A stretch of DNA of 40,368 nt from Alphaproteobacteria bacterium (GTDB taxonomy: Bacteria; Pseudomonadota; Alphaproteobacteria; HIMB59), in assembly GCA_029246865.1 (NCBI GenBank), contig JAQWMI010000034.1:1-40368 (forward strand), written 5' to 3'. Of this stretch, positions 15,110 through 22,733 are shown piece by piece; position 1 is the stretch's first letter, and every line of letters begins with the position of its first letter. The notes below the pieces were generated by a model that saw only the letters and a list, made by a program, of their open reading frames with translations, had not been told where the DNA came from and did no database searches. A program made the position numbers and the translations under genes.

Positions 15110-15998
15110 AGGTAATAATAAAATCTGCTTTTGCTCTTTTGAACACAAGTAAGCTTTCATGCAACAGATTAATATAATCCCCAAGCTTTTCTTTATTCAA
15201 TAAAGTCATACTTGCGTACTCTCCACTAACTTGATAGACGCCAGTTGGCAGTAAAGTATTACTTTTAATATCTGCAATTAGGTCAATAGAAGTCATGCCA
15301 GGCTTTACCATAAGATAATCTGCACCTTGAGCTGCATTATTAATAGAGCTTTTTATGGCTCTTTCTCGATCATTGACTGGGAGCTGATAAGATGACCTAT
15401 CAAATCCTTTGGGTGAAGATTTAGCAGCTTCACGAAATGGACCGTAGAGATTACTTTTAAACTTTGAAGAATAGCTCATAATTGGTGCATCTATAAAACC
15501 ATTGATGCCAATAGTTTTTTTTAAATATTTAGTAGTATTTTTCATCATATCGCTTGGAGCGATAATGTCAGCACCAGCTTCTAAGTATGTATTCGCTGCA
15601 ACTCCAAGTGAATAATGAGTATCCTTAAGATTAATCGTTTTATGGTTTGTGACACCGCAATGTCCATTGGGTGTAATTGAGCATAAACAAGTATCTATTA
15701 GTAAAACAATATCTTTTCCAAATTGTTTCTTAATATTTTCTATAACATCGAAGTGGTAGCTAAAATCTTCAGGTAGTTTTTGTTTACTAATAGGCACTAT
15801 AAAAAGAAGAAAATTTTTAATACCTTTTTTTAAGTCTTTTTCTATAGCTTTATTAATTTTATTAGCGGGCCAGCTATAATTATTTCCAAGTCCTTTAATG
15901 GGTTTTTTGTCTATAACTTTTTGATCAATAAAAAGGGGTTGTATGAGCATACTTTTTGTTAGCGCATTGGTCTGTATAATTGGGAAAAATTTTTTCAT
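15078..15998 (-). CDS. hemB: Delta-aminolevulinic acid dehydratase (porphobilinogen synthase)
   Basis: A 306-residue enzyme condensing two ALA to porphobilinogen. The two active-site lysines are K179 (IMSYSSKF) and K232 (YLMVKPGM). The metal loop DTCLCSITPNGHCG keeps three cysteines (C104, C106, C114), which indicates the zinc-dependent type. The N-terminal arm is short: the usual RxRRxR start is reduced to MKKFFPIIQTNALTKSMLIQPLF, so total length is about 20 residues less than usual. Its ATG overlaps hemC by 4 bp (ATGA), and its 3' end overlaps hemE. Confidence 0.95.
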   Translation of the reverse strand: MKKFFPIIQTNALTKSMLIQPLFIDQKVIDKKPIKGLGNNYSWPANKINKAIEKDLKKGIKNFLLFIVPISKQKLPEDFSYHFDVIENIKKQFGKDIVLLIDTCLCSITPNGHCGVTNHKTINLKDTHYSLGVAANTYLEAGADIIAPSDMMKNTTKYLKKTIGINGFIDAPIMSYSSKFKSNLYGPFREAAKSSPKGFDRSSYQLPVNDRERAIKSSINNAAQGADYLMVKPGMTSIDLIADIKSNTLLPTGVYQVSGEYASMTLLNKEKLGDYINLLHESLLVFKRAKADFIITYGARDIVSHL

Positions 15999-17479
15999 AT
16001 CTTTAGTTCATTTTTTCTAAAATCTTCATAACTAAGATACACATTTAATTGTTCCTTAGGAATAATTATTGAAATTTGTTTATATGTATTGCCAGGCCCA
16101 CAAGCATTTCTCTTATTTAGTATTTCCGGTCTTAATTTTAGTGCTAATTGAAAAGCTGAAAAGCTCATCCAATAAAAACTTTCTGCTGTAAATAAGTTGT
16201 CGATAGTATCCCTGCTAACTGAAGGAGAAAGGGAATAATGCGGAATTTTTTTAAAATGAGACTCAAATTTATTTTCTTGATAAGTTAATTTGGAAGGTTT
16301 TTGAAGCGATTGTGTGTAGGTATAGTTAGGCAACCGGTATTCCTCGCCAAAATTATCTAAACTAGCATTAACCAAAATACCTAATTTATTGAGTTTTTTC
16401 CAGGTGCTATCTCCAGAAGCTATAATGTATGAGTCTTTTTTAAACATATTTTTATTAATAAAATTAGCACGAGAAACTATGACCACATCTTTATTTAAAA
16501 TTTTTTTCAATACTAAGGGCTGTCTATAAAACATTTGATATTTTTTCAGATCATTAGGAAAAATATTTTTTACTTTTTTAGCTTTAATTTTTTCTAAGTA
16601 TTTCTTATTATGAAAATATAAATTTGTTTTATTATCTCTTCCTCTCGAAAATAAAATTTTTTGATACACATTCTGCTCAATCGTAGCACCTATATCTAAT
16701 GAACAGCCACCACCCCAATGAGCTAAAAACTCTCTCTCCTGAACACAGTTTTGATAGCTTTCATGATGATTAATTTTTTCTAAAATTTTTTTAAGGTTTT
16801 TATTATTGCTTCTATACTCTAAAGCAATACATCCTTGAGCTGCAGCAGCAGGAAATTGAGATAATGGCATAATAACGGATGCAAATTTTTTAAAGTCTTT
16901 TTTAAATTGTTTAAATATTGTGTTATCTATTTTATGGCCTAATAGAAAGGCTCTATCTATTGCAGCTTTAGACATGAAGACTCCGTCTTCAGAGCTATTA
17001 TTAACAATTTTTGATAACCTTGTTTGTATATTACCTCTTATTTTTTTCGACTTAAGGGAACTATAAGGAACATAGTTTTTCAAAAGTTTTAGATAGTAGG
17101 CTCTTCTAGGTGAGGAAGTTCCAATAACAAGAGATTTTTTCTTTAAAGATGTTTTTTTAATTAACAATACATCTCTTGGATCATCTCTTTCTAATGCTAC
17201 AAATGATGTCTTAAGTTTATTTTTTACTGGGAGGTCTTTAAATGAATGAACTATTAGATCGACATTTTTTTTGACTAATTGTTGAGATAGTGAATTTGTA
17301 AATATACCAAAACCATGCTTTTCCCAAGCATGAGATGACATATCTTGATCTCCTATAGTATCTGAGTAGACAACTTCTATTTTAGTGTTTTTATTTTTAT
17401 TGCTAATGGCATTAATGGCCATTTGAGTTTGAATTTTAGCTAAAAAACTAGAGCGAGATAGGATTTTAATTTTGAGCAT
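15995..17479 (-). CDS. hemC: Porphobilinogen deaminase fused to a uroporphyrinogen-III synthase-like domain
   Basis: 494 residues against about 310 for ordinary HemC. Residues about 1-300 are hydroxymethylbilane synthase: the catalytic aspartate D82 in VHSFKDLP, GTSSPRRAYYL (120-130), GVFMSKAAIDR, QFPAAAAQGCIALE and the dipyrromethane-cofactor cysteine C259 in WGGGCSLDIGA. Residues about 320-494 are a second domain with VVIVSRANF, SVSRDTIDNLFTAESFYWMSFSAFQLAL and NACGPGNTYKQIS. This has the logic of HemD (a 'SSxxAV' helix, then a GxxT turn) but is divergent. No separate hemD is visible in the operon, so this domain most likely closes the tetrapyrrole ring. The first haem gene of the minus-strand operon, it starts 39 bp after the HxlR gene. 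Confidence 0.9.
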   Translation of the reverse strand: MLKIKILSRSSFLAKIQTQMAINAISNKNKNTKIEVVYSDTIGDQDMSSHAWEKHGFGIFTNSLSQQLVKKNVDLIVHSFKDLPVKNKLKTSFVALERDDPRDVLLIKKTSLKKKSLVIGTSSPRRAYYLKLLKNYVPYSSLKSKKIRGNIQTRLSKIVNNSSEDGVFMSKAAIDRAFLLGHKIDNTIFKQFKKDFKKFASVIMPLSQFPAAAAQGCIALEYRSNNKNLKKILEKINHHESYQNCVQEREFLAHWGGGCSLDIGATIEQNVYQKILFSRGRDNKTNLYFHNKKYLEKIKAKKVKNIFPNDLKKYQMFYRQPLVLKKILNKDVVIVSRANFINKNMFKKDSYIIASGDSTWKKLNKLGILVNASLDNFGEEYRLPNYTYTQSLQKPSKLTYQENKFESHFKKIPHYSLSPSVSRDTIDNLFTAESFYWMSFSAFQLALKLRPEILNKRNACGPGNTYKQISIIIPKEQLNVYLSYEDFRKNELKI

Positions 17480-17518
17480 CTTAAGTCATTATTGCAAAAA
17501 ATTTAAAAAATACTTTAT

Positions 17519-17887
17519 TTAAATTGTTATGTGACTATCTATCTTTTTTATATTTTTCTTAACAATTTTAATAATTTGATCATCTTTGCTCTTACTCCAA
17601 TTATTAATTGATTTTAATACTGGAAGAGCAGACTTCCCAAATTCACTTAGAGAGTATTCAACGCTAGGAGGCATAACACTTAAAACTTTCCTAATAACAA
17701 GACCGTCTCTTTCCATCTCTTTCAATTGCTTTGATAGCATTTGCGTTGTTATCGTCGAAAGCTTATTTCTTAATATACCGAACCTATGGGGTTTTTTACT
17801 TAAGTTAAAAATTATTGGTATTTTCCACTTACCACCAATAATACTTAAAGCTCTTTCAACAGGACAGTCAATTTTAAATTTAGACAT
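17519..17887 (-). CDS. HxlR-family winged-helix regulator
   Basis: About 122 residues from ATG 17887; the frame is open to an earlier ATG at 17938, but family members begin 7-12 residues before the CPVE motif, which favours the later start. Hallmarks: CPVERALSIIGGKWKIPIIFNL, RFGILRNKLSTITTQMLSKQLKEMERDGLV (recognition helix region) and PPSVEYSLSEFGKSALPVL. The N-terminal cysteine is the one used for thiol-redox sensing in YodB/HypR-type relatives. It sits between the haem operon (same strand, 39 bp downstream) and the divergent cytochrome b561-FMN reductase-LLM genes. A palindrome at 17885-17911 covers its start, which suggests autoregulation and control of the divergent unit (inference). Confidence 0.88.
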   Translation of the reverse strand: MSKFKIDCPVERALSIIGGKWKIPIIFNLSKKPHRFGILRNKLSTITTQMLSKQLKEMERDGLVIRKVLSVMPPSVEYSLSEFGKSALPVLKSINNWSKSKDDQIIKIVKKNIKKIDSHITI

Positions 17888-17911
17888 AGTATGATTTCTT
17901 ATACTACTATG
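17885..17911. promoter_or_regulatory. Palindrome at the HxlR start, probable operator and promoter
   Basis: CATAGTA (17885-17891) is mirrored by TACTATG (17905-17911) with a 13-bp spacer. On the minus strand it contains TATAAG (17903-17898), 10 nt before the HxlR ATG, with a TAGACA-like -35 at 17924-17919 and a short 15-bp spacer. Dyad symmetry over a promoter core fits binding of a dimeric winged-helix repressor such as HxlR proteins. Confidence 0.45.
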
Positions 17912-17917
17912 TTTATA

Positions 17918-17946
17918 TTGTCTACTTGTAATAATCATATTATAAG
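17918..17946 (+). promoter_or_regulatory. Possible promoter of the cytochrome b561 unit
   Basis: TTGTCT (17918-17923), a 17-bp spacer and TATAAG (17941-17946). It lies just beside the palindrome and would give a leader of about 50 nt. A second, perfect TATAAT at 17991-17996 is only 8 nt before the ATG at 18005 and would give an almost leaderless mRNA; which is used cannot be decided here. Confidence 0.35.
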
Positions 17947-18004
17947 TTAAATCATTATGTATGAATAATAAAATTATAATTATAAAAGGATATAATATTT
18001 AGAT

Positions 18005-18550
18005 ATGTACAAAGGAACAGAAAATTCATGGGGGCTAGTAGCTAAACTATTCCATTGGATAATCGCCATACTAGTTTTTATTCAAATCGCTGCTGGTATT
18101 AATTTGCATTTTATGGAATTTTCTATGCAAAAATCATCCTTCATAGATATACATAAAATCATTGGATCTTTGATACTGATTTTAGTTTTTTTGAGGCTTG
18201 TTTGGAGATTTTATAATTCTCAGCCCTCTAATGATAATGTGCCATTTATGCATGTTGTTGTATCTAAATTTGTACATGTAATCCTTTATATTTTAATGAT
18301 TTGGATACCAATTCAAGGAATGTTATTGACTTGGACTGGTGGATACGATGTTTCTATTTTAGGTCTATTCAACTTACCAAGATTAGTAGAGGAAAATTTA
18401 ATGATGTATGATCAATTTAAGAACTTTCATTATTATTTTGCGTTATTACTAACTTTTACTTTCACAATCCATTTATCAGCAGGACTTTATCATCGCTTTA
18501 TTGCAGGTGATAAATACGGTATATGGAAAAGAATGAGTTTTAAAAAATAA
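18005..18550 (+). CDS. Cytochrome b561-family membrane protein
   Basis: A 181-residue, four-helix di-haem protein. H17 (KLFHWIIAILVF), H50 (DIHKIIGSLILI) and histidines in FKNFHYYFALLL and TIHLSAGLYHRF provide the expected pairs of haem ligands. The C-terminus DKYGIWKRM is typical of E. coli CybB-like proteins. It is a quinone-linked electron carrier and, in some members, a superoxide:ubiquinone oxidoreductase. It leads a unit with an FMN reductase and a flavin monooxygenase. Position opposite the redox-type HxlR regulator supports a stress or electron-disposal role. Confidence 0.9.
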   Translation: MYKGTENSWGLVAKLFHWIIAILVFIQIAAGINLHFMEFSMQKSSFIDIHKIIGSLILILVFLRLVWRFYNSQPSNDNVPFMHVVVSKFVHVILYILMIWIPIQGMLLTWTGGYDVSILGLFNLPRLVEENLMMYDQFKNFHYYFALLLTFTFTIHLSAGLYHRFIAGDKYGIWKRMSFKK

Positions 18551-18593
18551 ATTGATTCATCTTAAAATTTTTTTACCACGTATGTAAGATCTT

Positions 18594-19190
18594 ATGAACA
18601 TTAATTCTAAACACATTACTCTAATATCAGGTAGTTTAAGAAAAGAGTCTTTTAATACCAAAGTTCTTAAAAATATAGAAAAAGAAATTATCAGTCAGGG
18701 CTACACTACTACTTTTGTTGATTTAAATGATTTTCCAATTCCATTTTACAATGAAGACATTGAGTTAAAGGGCATACCCTCAAATGTATTTATATTAAAA
18801 AATATAATTGTAAATTCATCAGGTCTAATCATATCAAGTCCTGAATATAATGGCGAAATTTCGGCAGTTCTTAAGAATACATTAGATTGGCTTTCAAGAA
18901 AAATTGTCAATGATACACCCAAGCAAAACTTTTTAGGTTTGAAAACTATAGCAGTTGGGGCTTCAACTGGAAAAAATGGTGCAAGTAGATCAATTGAAAG
19001 ACTCCAAGTTCTGCTTGAAAGGCTAGGAGTAGATAAAAATATTTTAAACTTTAGTTTAGCTAAATGCTCTAGTGAAACCTTTGATAATAATAATAATTTT
19101 TTGGCTAATGAGCAAAAAGATATTATTAAAAATTTAATTTTCAATTACTTGGGTTCATTTGATTTTAATAAAGAGGCTTTAACAAATTAA
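18594..19190 (+). CDS. NADPH-dependent FMN/quinone reductase (flavodoxin-like)
   Basis: A 198-residue soluble flavoprotein. The phosphate-binding loop ISGSLRKESFNTKVL is at residues 11-25. The second flavin-binding motif SPEYNGEISAVLKNTLDWLSR and the ASTGKNGASRSIERLQVLLERLG stretch match the SsuE/ChrR/ArsH-type NADPH-dependent FMN reductase family. The next gene's ATG overlaps its TAA by one base, so reductase and LLM monooxygenase are made together and the reductase probably supplies FMNH2. Quinone or azo reduction is an alternative activity of the family. The start ATG 18594 has a weak leader. Confidence 0.88.
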   Translation: MNINSKHITLISGSLRKESFNTKVLKNIEKEIISQGYTTTFVDLNDFPIPFYNEDIELKGIPSNVFILKNIIVNSSGLIISSPEYNGEISAVLKNTLDWLSRKIVNDTPKQNFLGLKTIAVGASTGKNGASRSIERLQVLLERLGVDKNILNFSLAKCSSETFDNNNNFLANEQKDIIKNLIFNYLGSFDFNKEALTN

Positions 19191-20197
19191 TGGAAATAGG
19201 AATAGATAGCTTTGCGGATAAAAGAGAAGGTGATGACAGTGTAAAGGCTATTAAAAATGTTATAGATAGAATTGTTTATGCAGACGAAGTAGGACTGCAT
19301 GTTTTTGGAATTGGTGAGCACCACAGAAAAGAATTCCTAGATTCATCTCCTTTTATGATTTTATCTGCCGCAGCAGCACGAACAAAAAATATCAGACTGA
19401 CGAGTGCTGTCACGGTCTTAAGTGCTGCAGATCCCGTAAGAGTTTTTCAAAATCTAGCAACACTTGATTTAATTTCTGGCGGTAGAGCAGAGATGGTGGC
19501 GGGTAGAGGTTCGTTCTCAGAATCTTTCCCTCTATTTGGTTTTAATTTTCAAGATTATGATGCATTGTTTGCTGAAAAGTTAAAACTTCTTCTTCAAATT
19601 CGAGATAACGAAGTCGTGAACTGGAAAGGTCAATTTCGTGCTCCGTTAGAAAACCAAACTATATATCCAAGGCCAATTCAAAAACCTTTGCCCATAGCTC
19701 TTGGTGTCGGAGGCACTCCCGAGTCCTTTGCGAGAGCTGGTACTTTAGGTTTACCCTTAATGTTAGCCATAATTGGTGGACAGACTCATCGTTTTCGTCC
19801 ACTTGTAGATCTTTACAGAGAATCTTGGGAACTTGCAGGTCATCCCAAAGATAAATGCTCCGTAGGCATACATTCTCTTGGTTATGTGGCTAATACTAAG
19901 GAAGAAGCCATTGAGCTTTATTATGAAGGTTACGCCAAAATGTTTAATAAAATAGGTAAAGAAAGAGGCTGGGCACCAGTTACAATGCAAGGTTTTCTCG
20001 ACCAAATAGGGCCCAAAGGTGCAATTGTTTTAGGTGGTCCTGAAGAGGTTGCTGAAAAAATTCTGCGTCATAGTGAGGCTTTGGGCGGTATTTCGCGCTT
20101 CCAATTTCAAATGGATATTGCAGATATAACACATGAAAATCTATTAAAATCTATTGAATTAATTGGAAAAAAAGTAATCCCACTTGTTAACAATTAA
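19190..20197 (+). CDS. LLM-class (luciferase-like) flavin-dependent oxidoreductase
   Basis: A 335-residue TIM-barrel flavoprotein. Conserved segments: GLHVFGIGEHHRKEFLDSSP, ARTKNIRLTSAVTVLSAADPVRVFQNLATLDLISGGRAEMVAGRG and PIALGVGGTPESFARAG. These match the group of luciferase-like monooxygenases without F420 hallmarks. The substrate is unknown; reduced flavin should come from the overlapping FMN reductase. Its base composition looks higher in G+C than the neighbours (by eye near 40% against roughly 30%), which could reflect recent acquisition or high expression. Length is normal. Confidence 0.88.
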   Translation: MEIGIDSFADKREGDDSVKAIKNVIDRIVYADEVGLHVFGIGEHHRKEFLDSSPFMILSAAAARTKNIRLTSAVTVLSAADPVRVFQNLATLDLISGGRAEMVAGRGSFSESFPLFGFNFQDYDALFAEKLKLLLQIRDNEVVNWKGQFRAPLENQTIYPRPIQKPLPIALGVGGTPESFARAGTLGLPLMLAIIGGQTHRFRPLVDLYRESWELAGHPKDKCSVGIHSLGYVANTKEEAIELYYEGYAKMFNKIGKERGWAPVTMQGFLDQIGPKGAIVLGGPEEVAEKILRHSEALGGISRFQFQMDIADITHENLLKSIELIGKKVIPLVNN

Positions 20198-20273
20198 ATT
20201 GAAAGTAATTACAAAAAACCTAAGAATGCGTCTAAAATACTATTTAAATTTCAGGATTGAGTATTAAGTTAAA

Positions 20274-21542
20274 ATGGTGAAAGATCATAATTGGAAATCA
20301 AGCTATTTAAATAAGTTTCAAACTGAAATAGATAAAATCAAAGACGAAGGTCACTATAGAACCTTTAACAGTATAGAGCGTAAAGCTGGAAATTATCCAA
20401 AAGCTACAAGACACCACGAAGGCCAAACTCACGAAATCGATGTTTGGTGCTCAAATGATTATCTTGGAATGAGTCAAAATCCTGAAGTAATTCAGGCAAT
20501 GATTAAAGCAGCTGAAAAACTTGGCGCTGGAAGTGGTGGCACAAGAAACATATCTGGAACAACTCAAAATCATATTCTATTAGAACAGGAAATAGCTAAG
20601 CTTCATCAAAAAGAAAGAGGTCTGGCTTTTAATTCTGGATACAGTGCAAATGAATCCGCTCTAAAGTCGATTATTTCAGCTTTTGATAATTGCTTGGTGT
20701 TAAGTGACGAATTAAATCACGCATCATTAATTGAGGGGATTAGATCTAGTAAAAAAGAAAAAGCTATTTTCAAACATAACGATGTCAGTCATTTAAAAAA
20801 TGTATTAAAAGGTATTCCCTTTGAAAGACCAAAAATAATTGTTCTAGAATCTGTTTACTCTATGGAGTCTGATTTTGCGCCCCTAGAGGATGTTGTTGAA
20901 ATCGCTCAAGAAAATGGCGCACTCATTTATCTTGATGAAGTGCATGCGGTTGGACTCTATGGACCAAATGGTGGTGGAGTTGCCGAGTCTAAAGGTATAG
21001 CCCAGCATATTGACATTATTAATGGAACTTTAGCTAAAGCATTTGGTTTAGCTGGAGGTTATATCGCTTCAACTGAAATTATAATTGATTACGTTAGAAG
21101 TTTTTCTAAGGGTTTTATTTTTACTACTTCAATGTGTCCCGCAGTAGCTGCAGGTAGTCTAGAGAGTATGAAACAAGTTCAAAAAAAACCTGAATTAAGA
21201 AACGAATTTTTTCAAAATGTGAACTTTGTCAAAAATGAACTTACTAACGCTGGTATCCCTTTTTTAGACTCAGGGTCACATATAGTTCCTGTAATTGTTG
21301 GAGATAGTAAACTTTGTAAGGAAATCAGTGATTACTTGTTAAATACTCATAACGTTTATGTCCAACCCATCAATTATCCAACAGTTCCAAAAGGAACAGA
21401 AAGATTACGAATTACTCCCACACCCTGTCATTCTCGAGAGGTAACACAAAATTTTGTTGAAGCTCTTAAAGACGCCTGGTTTAAATTTATGCCAAGACTT
21501 TCAATGGTTTTGGAGCAAAAAAAAGCTCAAAAAAATCTCTAG
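20274..21542 (+). CDS. hemA: 5-aminolevulinate synthase
   Basis: A 422-residue PLP enzyme making ALA from glycine and succinyl-CoA, the first step of the alphaproteobacterial (C4) haem pathway. Seen: DVWCSNDYLGMSQNPEVI, AGSGGTRNISGT, the Asp of the PLP site in YLDEVHAVGLYG (221-230) and the Schiff-base lysine K255 in GTLAKAFG. The C-terminal RLRITPTPCHS segment is also typical of ALAS rather than KBL or BioF. It lies 76 bp after the LLM gene, so it could be cotranscribed with it or have its own promoter (TATTAA at 20262-20267, 6 nt before the ATG). Together with the minus-strand operon it completes the pathway. Confidence 0.96.
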   Translation: MVKDHNWKSSYLNKFQTEIDKIKDEGHYRTFNSIERKAGNYPKATRHHEGQTHEIDVWCSNDYLGMSQNPEVIQAMIKAAEKLGAGSGGTRNISGTTQNHILLEQEIAKLHQKERGLAFNSGYSANESALKSIISAFDNCLVLSDELNHASLIEGIRSSKKEKAIFKHNDVSHLKNVLKGIPFERPKIIVLESVYSMESDFAPLEDVVEIAQENGALIYLDEVHAVGLYGPNGGGVAESKGIAQHIDIINGTLAKAFGLAGGYIASTEIIIDYVRSFSKGFIFTTSMCPAVAAGSLESMKQVQKKPELRNEFFQNVNFVKNELTNAGIPFLDSGSHIVPVIVGDSKLCKEISDYLLNTHNVYVQPINYPTVPKGTERLRITPTPCHSREVTQNFVEALKDAWFKFMPRLSMVLEQKKAQKNL

Positions 21543-21584
21543 CATTTTAAAAAACAACAATATTTGATAAGAAAATTATTTTAC

Positions 21585-21590
21585 TATAAA
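21585..21590 (+). promoter_or_regulatory. Possible -10 element of trhO
   Basis: TATAAA 10 nt before the ATG at 21601, with TTGATA at 21564-21569 (15-bp spacer) as a possible -35. It would give a leader of only a few bases, and no Shine-Dalgarno is present. Confidence 0.35.
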
Positions 21591-21600
21591 ACTAAGACCT

Positions 21601-22470
21601 ATGAGAGTTTTATGTTTTTATAGCTTTTTTGAGATAACTCATCCCATAAAAATTAAAGAGTCTATAAATCATCATATATCTAAGCTTGGAATTGAAGGAT
21701 CGATCATTCTAAGTTCTGAAGGAATCAATGGAACTATTTTAGTACCAGATGAACATGAAAATTTTATTCAAGAGTATTTATTAGGATTAGGAGTAGACAA
21801 ACAAAATATTAAAGTTTCAAACTTTGACAAAAAAAAAATATTTTCTAAACTTGATGTAAAAATCAAAAAAGAAATAGTAACTTCAGATTTTGATTTAACA
21901 ATTAATGAAATTCATAATGGCCAATTTATTGAACCTGATCAATGGGATGATTTTATTAAAGAAGAGAATGTGACAATTATAGATACGAGAAATGAGTATG
22001 AATATCGAATTGGTCATTTTCAAAATGCTGTTGATCCCAATATTTCAACTTTCAAAGAATTTAAAAAATATATTCAAAAAAATAAAGATATTCTTAAGAA
22101 AAAAAAAATTGCAATTTATTGCACTGGTGGAATTAGATGTGAGAAAGCAGGACCGCTTATGCAAAAATATGGAATTGATACCTATCAGTTAAAAGGAGGT
22201 ATTTTAAAATACCTAGAGTCATCTTCAGCAAAAAGTTGGGATGGTGAATGCTTTGTCTTTGATAAAAGAGTGGCTTTAAATAAAAAACTCAAGCCTGGCA
22301 CTACTTTATTATGCCATGGTTGTAATATGCCTCTAAAATTAGAAGAGACAAAATCCCCTCATTATAGAGAAGGATTTAGCTGTCAAAGGTGTTATCATGA
22401 GCTAAATCAAAAAAAAATTCGATCACTCACGGATAAAAGAAAGCATTGGAAAAGGGTTATGGCTGATTAA
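21601..22470 (+). CDS. trhO: tRNA uridine(34) hydroxylase TrhO (rhodanese domain)
   Basis: 289 residues, cytoplasmic. Order of parts: an N-terminal acylphosphatase-like domain (residues 1-95), a rhodanese domain with catalytic cysteine in IYCTGGIRCEKAGPLM (near 175-190), and a C-terminal zinc-ribbon-like end with two CxxC pairs (LLCHGCN and SCQRCYHE). This is the architecture of YceA/TrhO, which hydroxylates U34 of certain tRNAs with O2 to give 5-hydroxyuridine. It is slightly shorter than E. coli TrhO. Found alone between hemA and rpmG. Confidence 0.92.
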   Translation: MRVLCFYSFFEITHPIKIKESINHHISKLGIEGSIILSSEGINGTILVPDEHENFIQEYLLGLGVDKQNIKVSNFDKKKIFSKLDVKIKKEIVTSDFDLTINEIHNGQFIEPDQWDDFIKEENVTIIDTRNEYEYRIGHFQNAVDPNISTFKEFKKYIQKNKDILKKKKIAIYCTGGIRCEKAGPLMQKYGIDTYQLKGGILKYLESSSAKSWDGECFVFDKRVALNKKLKPGTTLLCHGCNMPLKLEETKSPHYREGFSCQRCYHELNQKKIRSLTDKRKHWKRVMAD

Positions 22471-22486
22471 TTTCTTTAAATCAACC

Positions 22487-22514
22487 TTGACCTGATTACA
22501 AATTAGTTTATTTT
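22487..22514 (+). promoter_or_regulatory. Possible promoter of rpmG, leaderless type
   Basis: TTGACC (22487-22492), a 16-bp spacer and TATTTT (22509-22514), 6 nt before the ATG at 22521. Transcription would start at or beside the start codon. Confidence 0.4.
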
Positions 22515-22520
22515 ACGCCC

Positions 22521-22715
22521 ATGGCAAAAAAGTCTACATATCAACTTAAACAATTACTTCCTGAGGAAAAGCCTGAAACAGGTACTAAATATATCGTAAG
22601 AAAGCCAACAAAAGGCTTAAAGGTATCTGACAAGTTAAGACAAAAAAAATATGATCCTGTTCTAAAACAACATGTTTGGTTTGTTGAAAAAAAAATGCCT
22701 CCTCATAGTAAATAA
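22521..22715 (+). CDS. rpmG: Ribosomal protein bL33, extended form
   Basis: A 64-residue basic protein beginning MAKKSTYQLKQLL. The segments TGTKYIVRKPT and KLRQKKYDPVLKQHVWFVEKK align with the bL33 pattern ('TG..Y...KN..T..KL.L.KYDP..RKHV.F.E.K'). There are no zinc-binding cysteines, as in most alphaproteobacterial bL33. It is longer than the usual 50-55 residues because of an extra stretch after the first strand (EEKPE) and a short C-terminal tail. No Shine-Dalgarno; the leader appears very short. I am fairly sure of the family, less sure that no second copy exists elsewhere. Confidence 0.75.
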   Translation: MAKKSTYQLKQLLPEEKPETGTKYIVRKPTKGLKVSDKLRQKKYDPVLKQHVWFVEKKMPPHSK

Positions 22716-22721
22716 TTTCAT

Positions 22722-22727
22722 TATAAT
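22722..22727 (+). promoter_or_regulatory. Perfect TATAAT just before the photolyase reading frame
   Basis: Consensus -10 hexamer 7 nt after the rpmG stop and 6 nt before the ATC codon at 22734 where the conserved photolyase N-terminus begins. If used, the transcript would begin at that codon. No good -35 is obvious because the upstream bases are in rpmG. Confidence 0.4.
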
Positions 22728-22733
22728 ACTAAA

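Noticed and set aside
14093-15184. hemE starting at TTG 15184
   Set aside because: This would overlap hemB by 107 bp and add about 25 residues with no family counterpart; the ATG at 15109 or TTG at 15094 fits better.
17586-17894. 102-codon plus-strand ORF opposite the HxlR gene
   Set aside because: Antisense shadow of a clear family member, with no recognisable domain.
17519-17938. HxlR gene starting at ATG 17938
   Set aside because: Seventeen extra residues before the usual start, spanning the palindrome and likely promoter; ATG 17887 gives the family length.
18746-19144. 132-codon minus-strand ORF opposite the FMN reductase
   Set aside because: Antisense shadow; low-complexity Leu/Ser-rich product.
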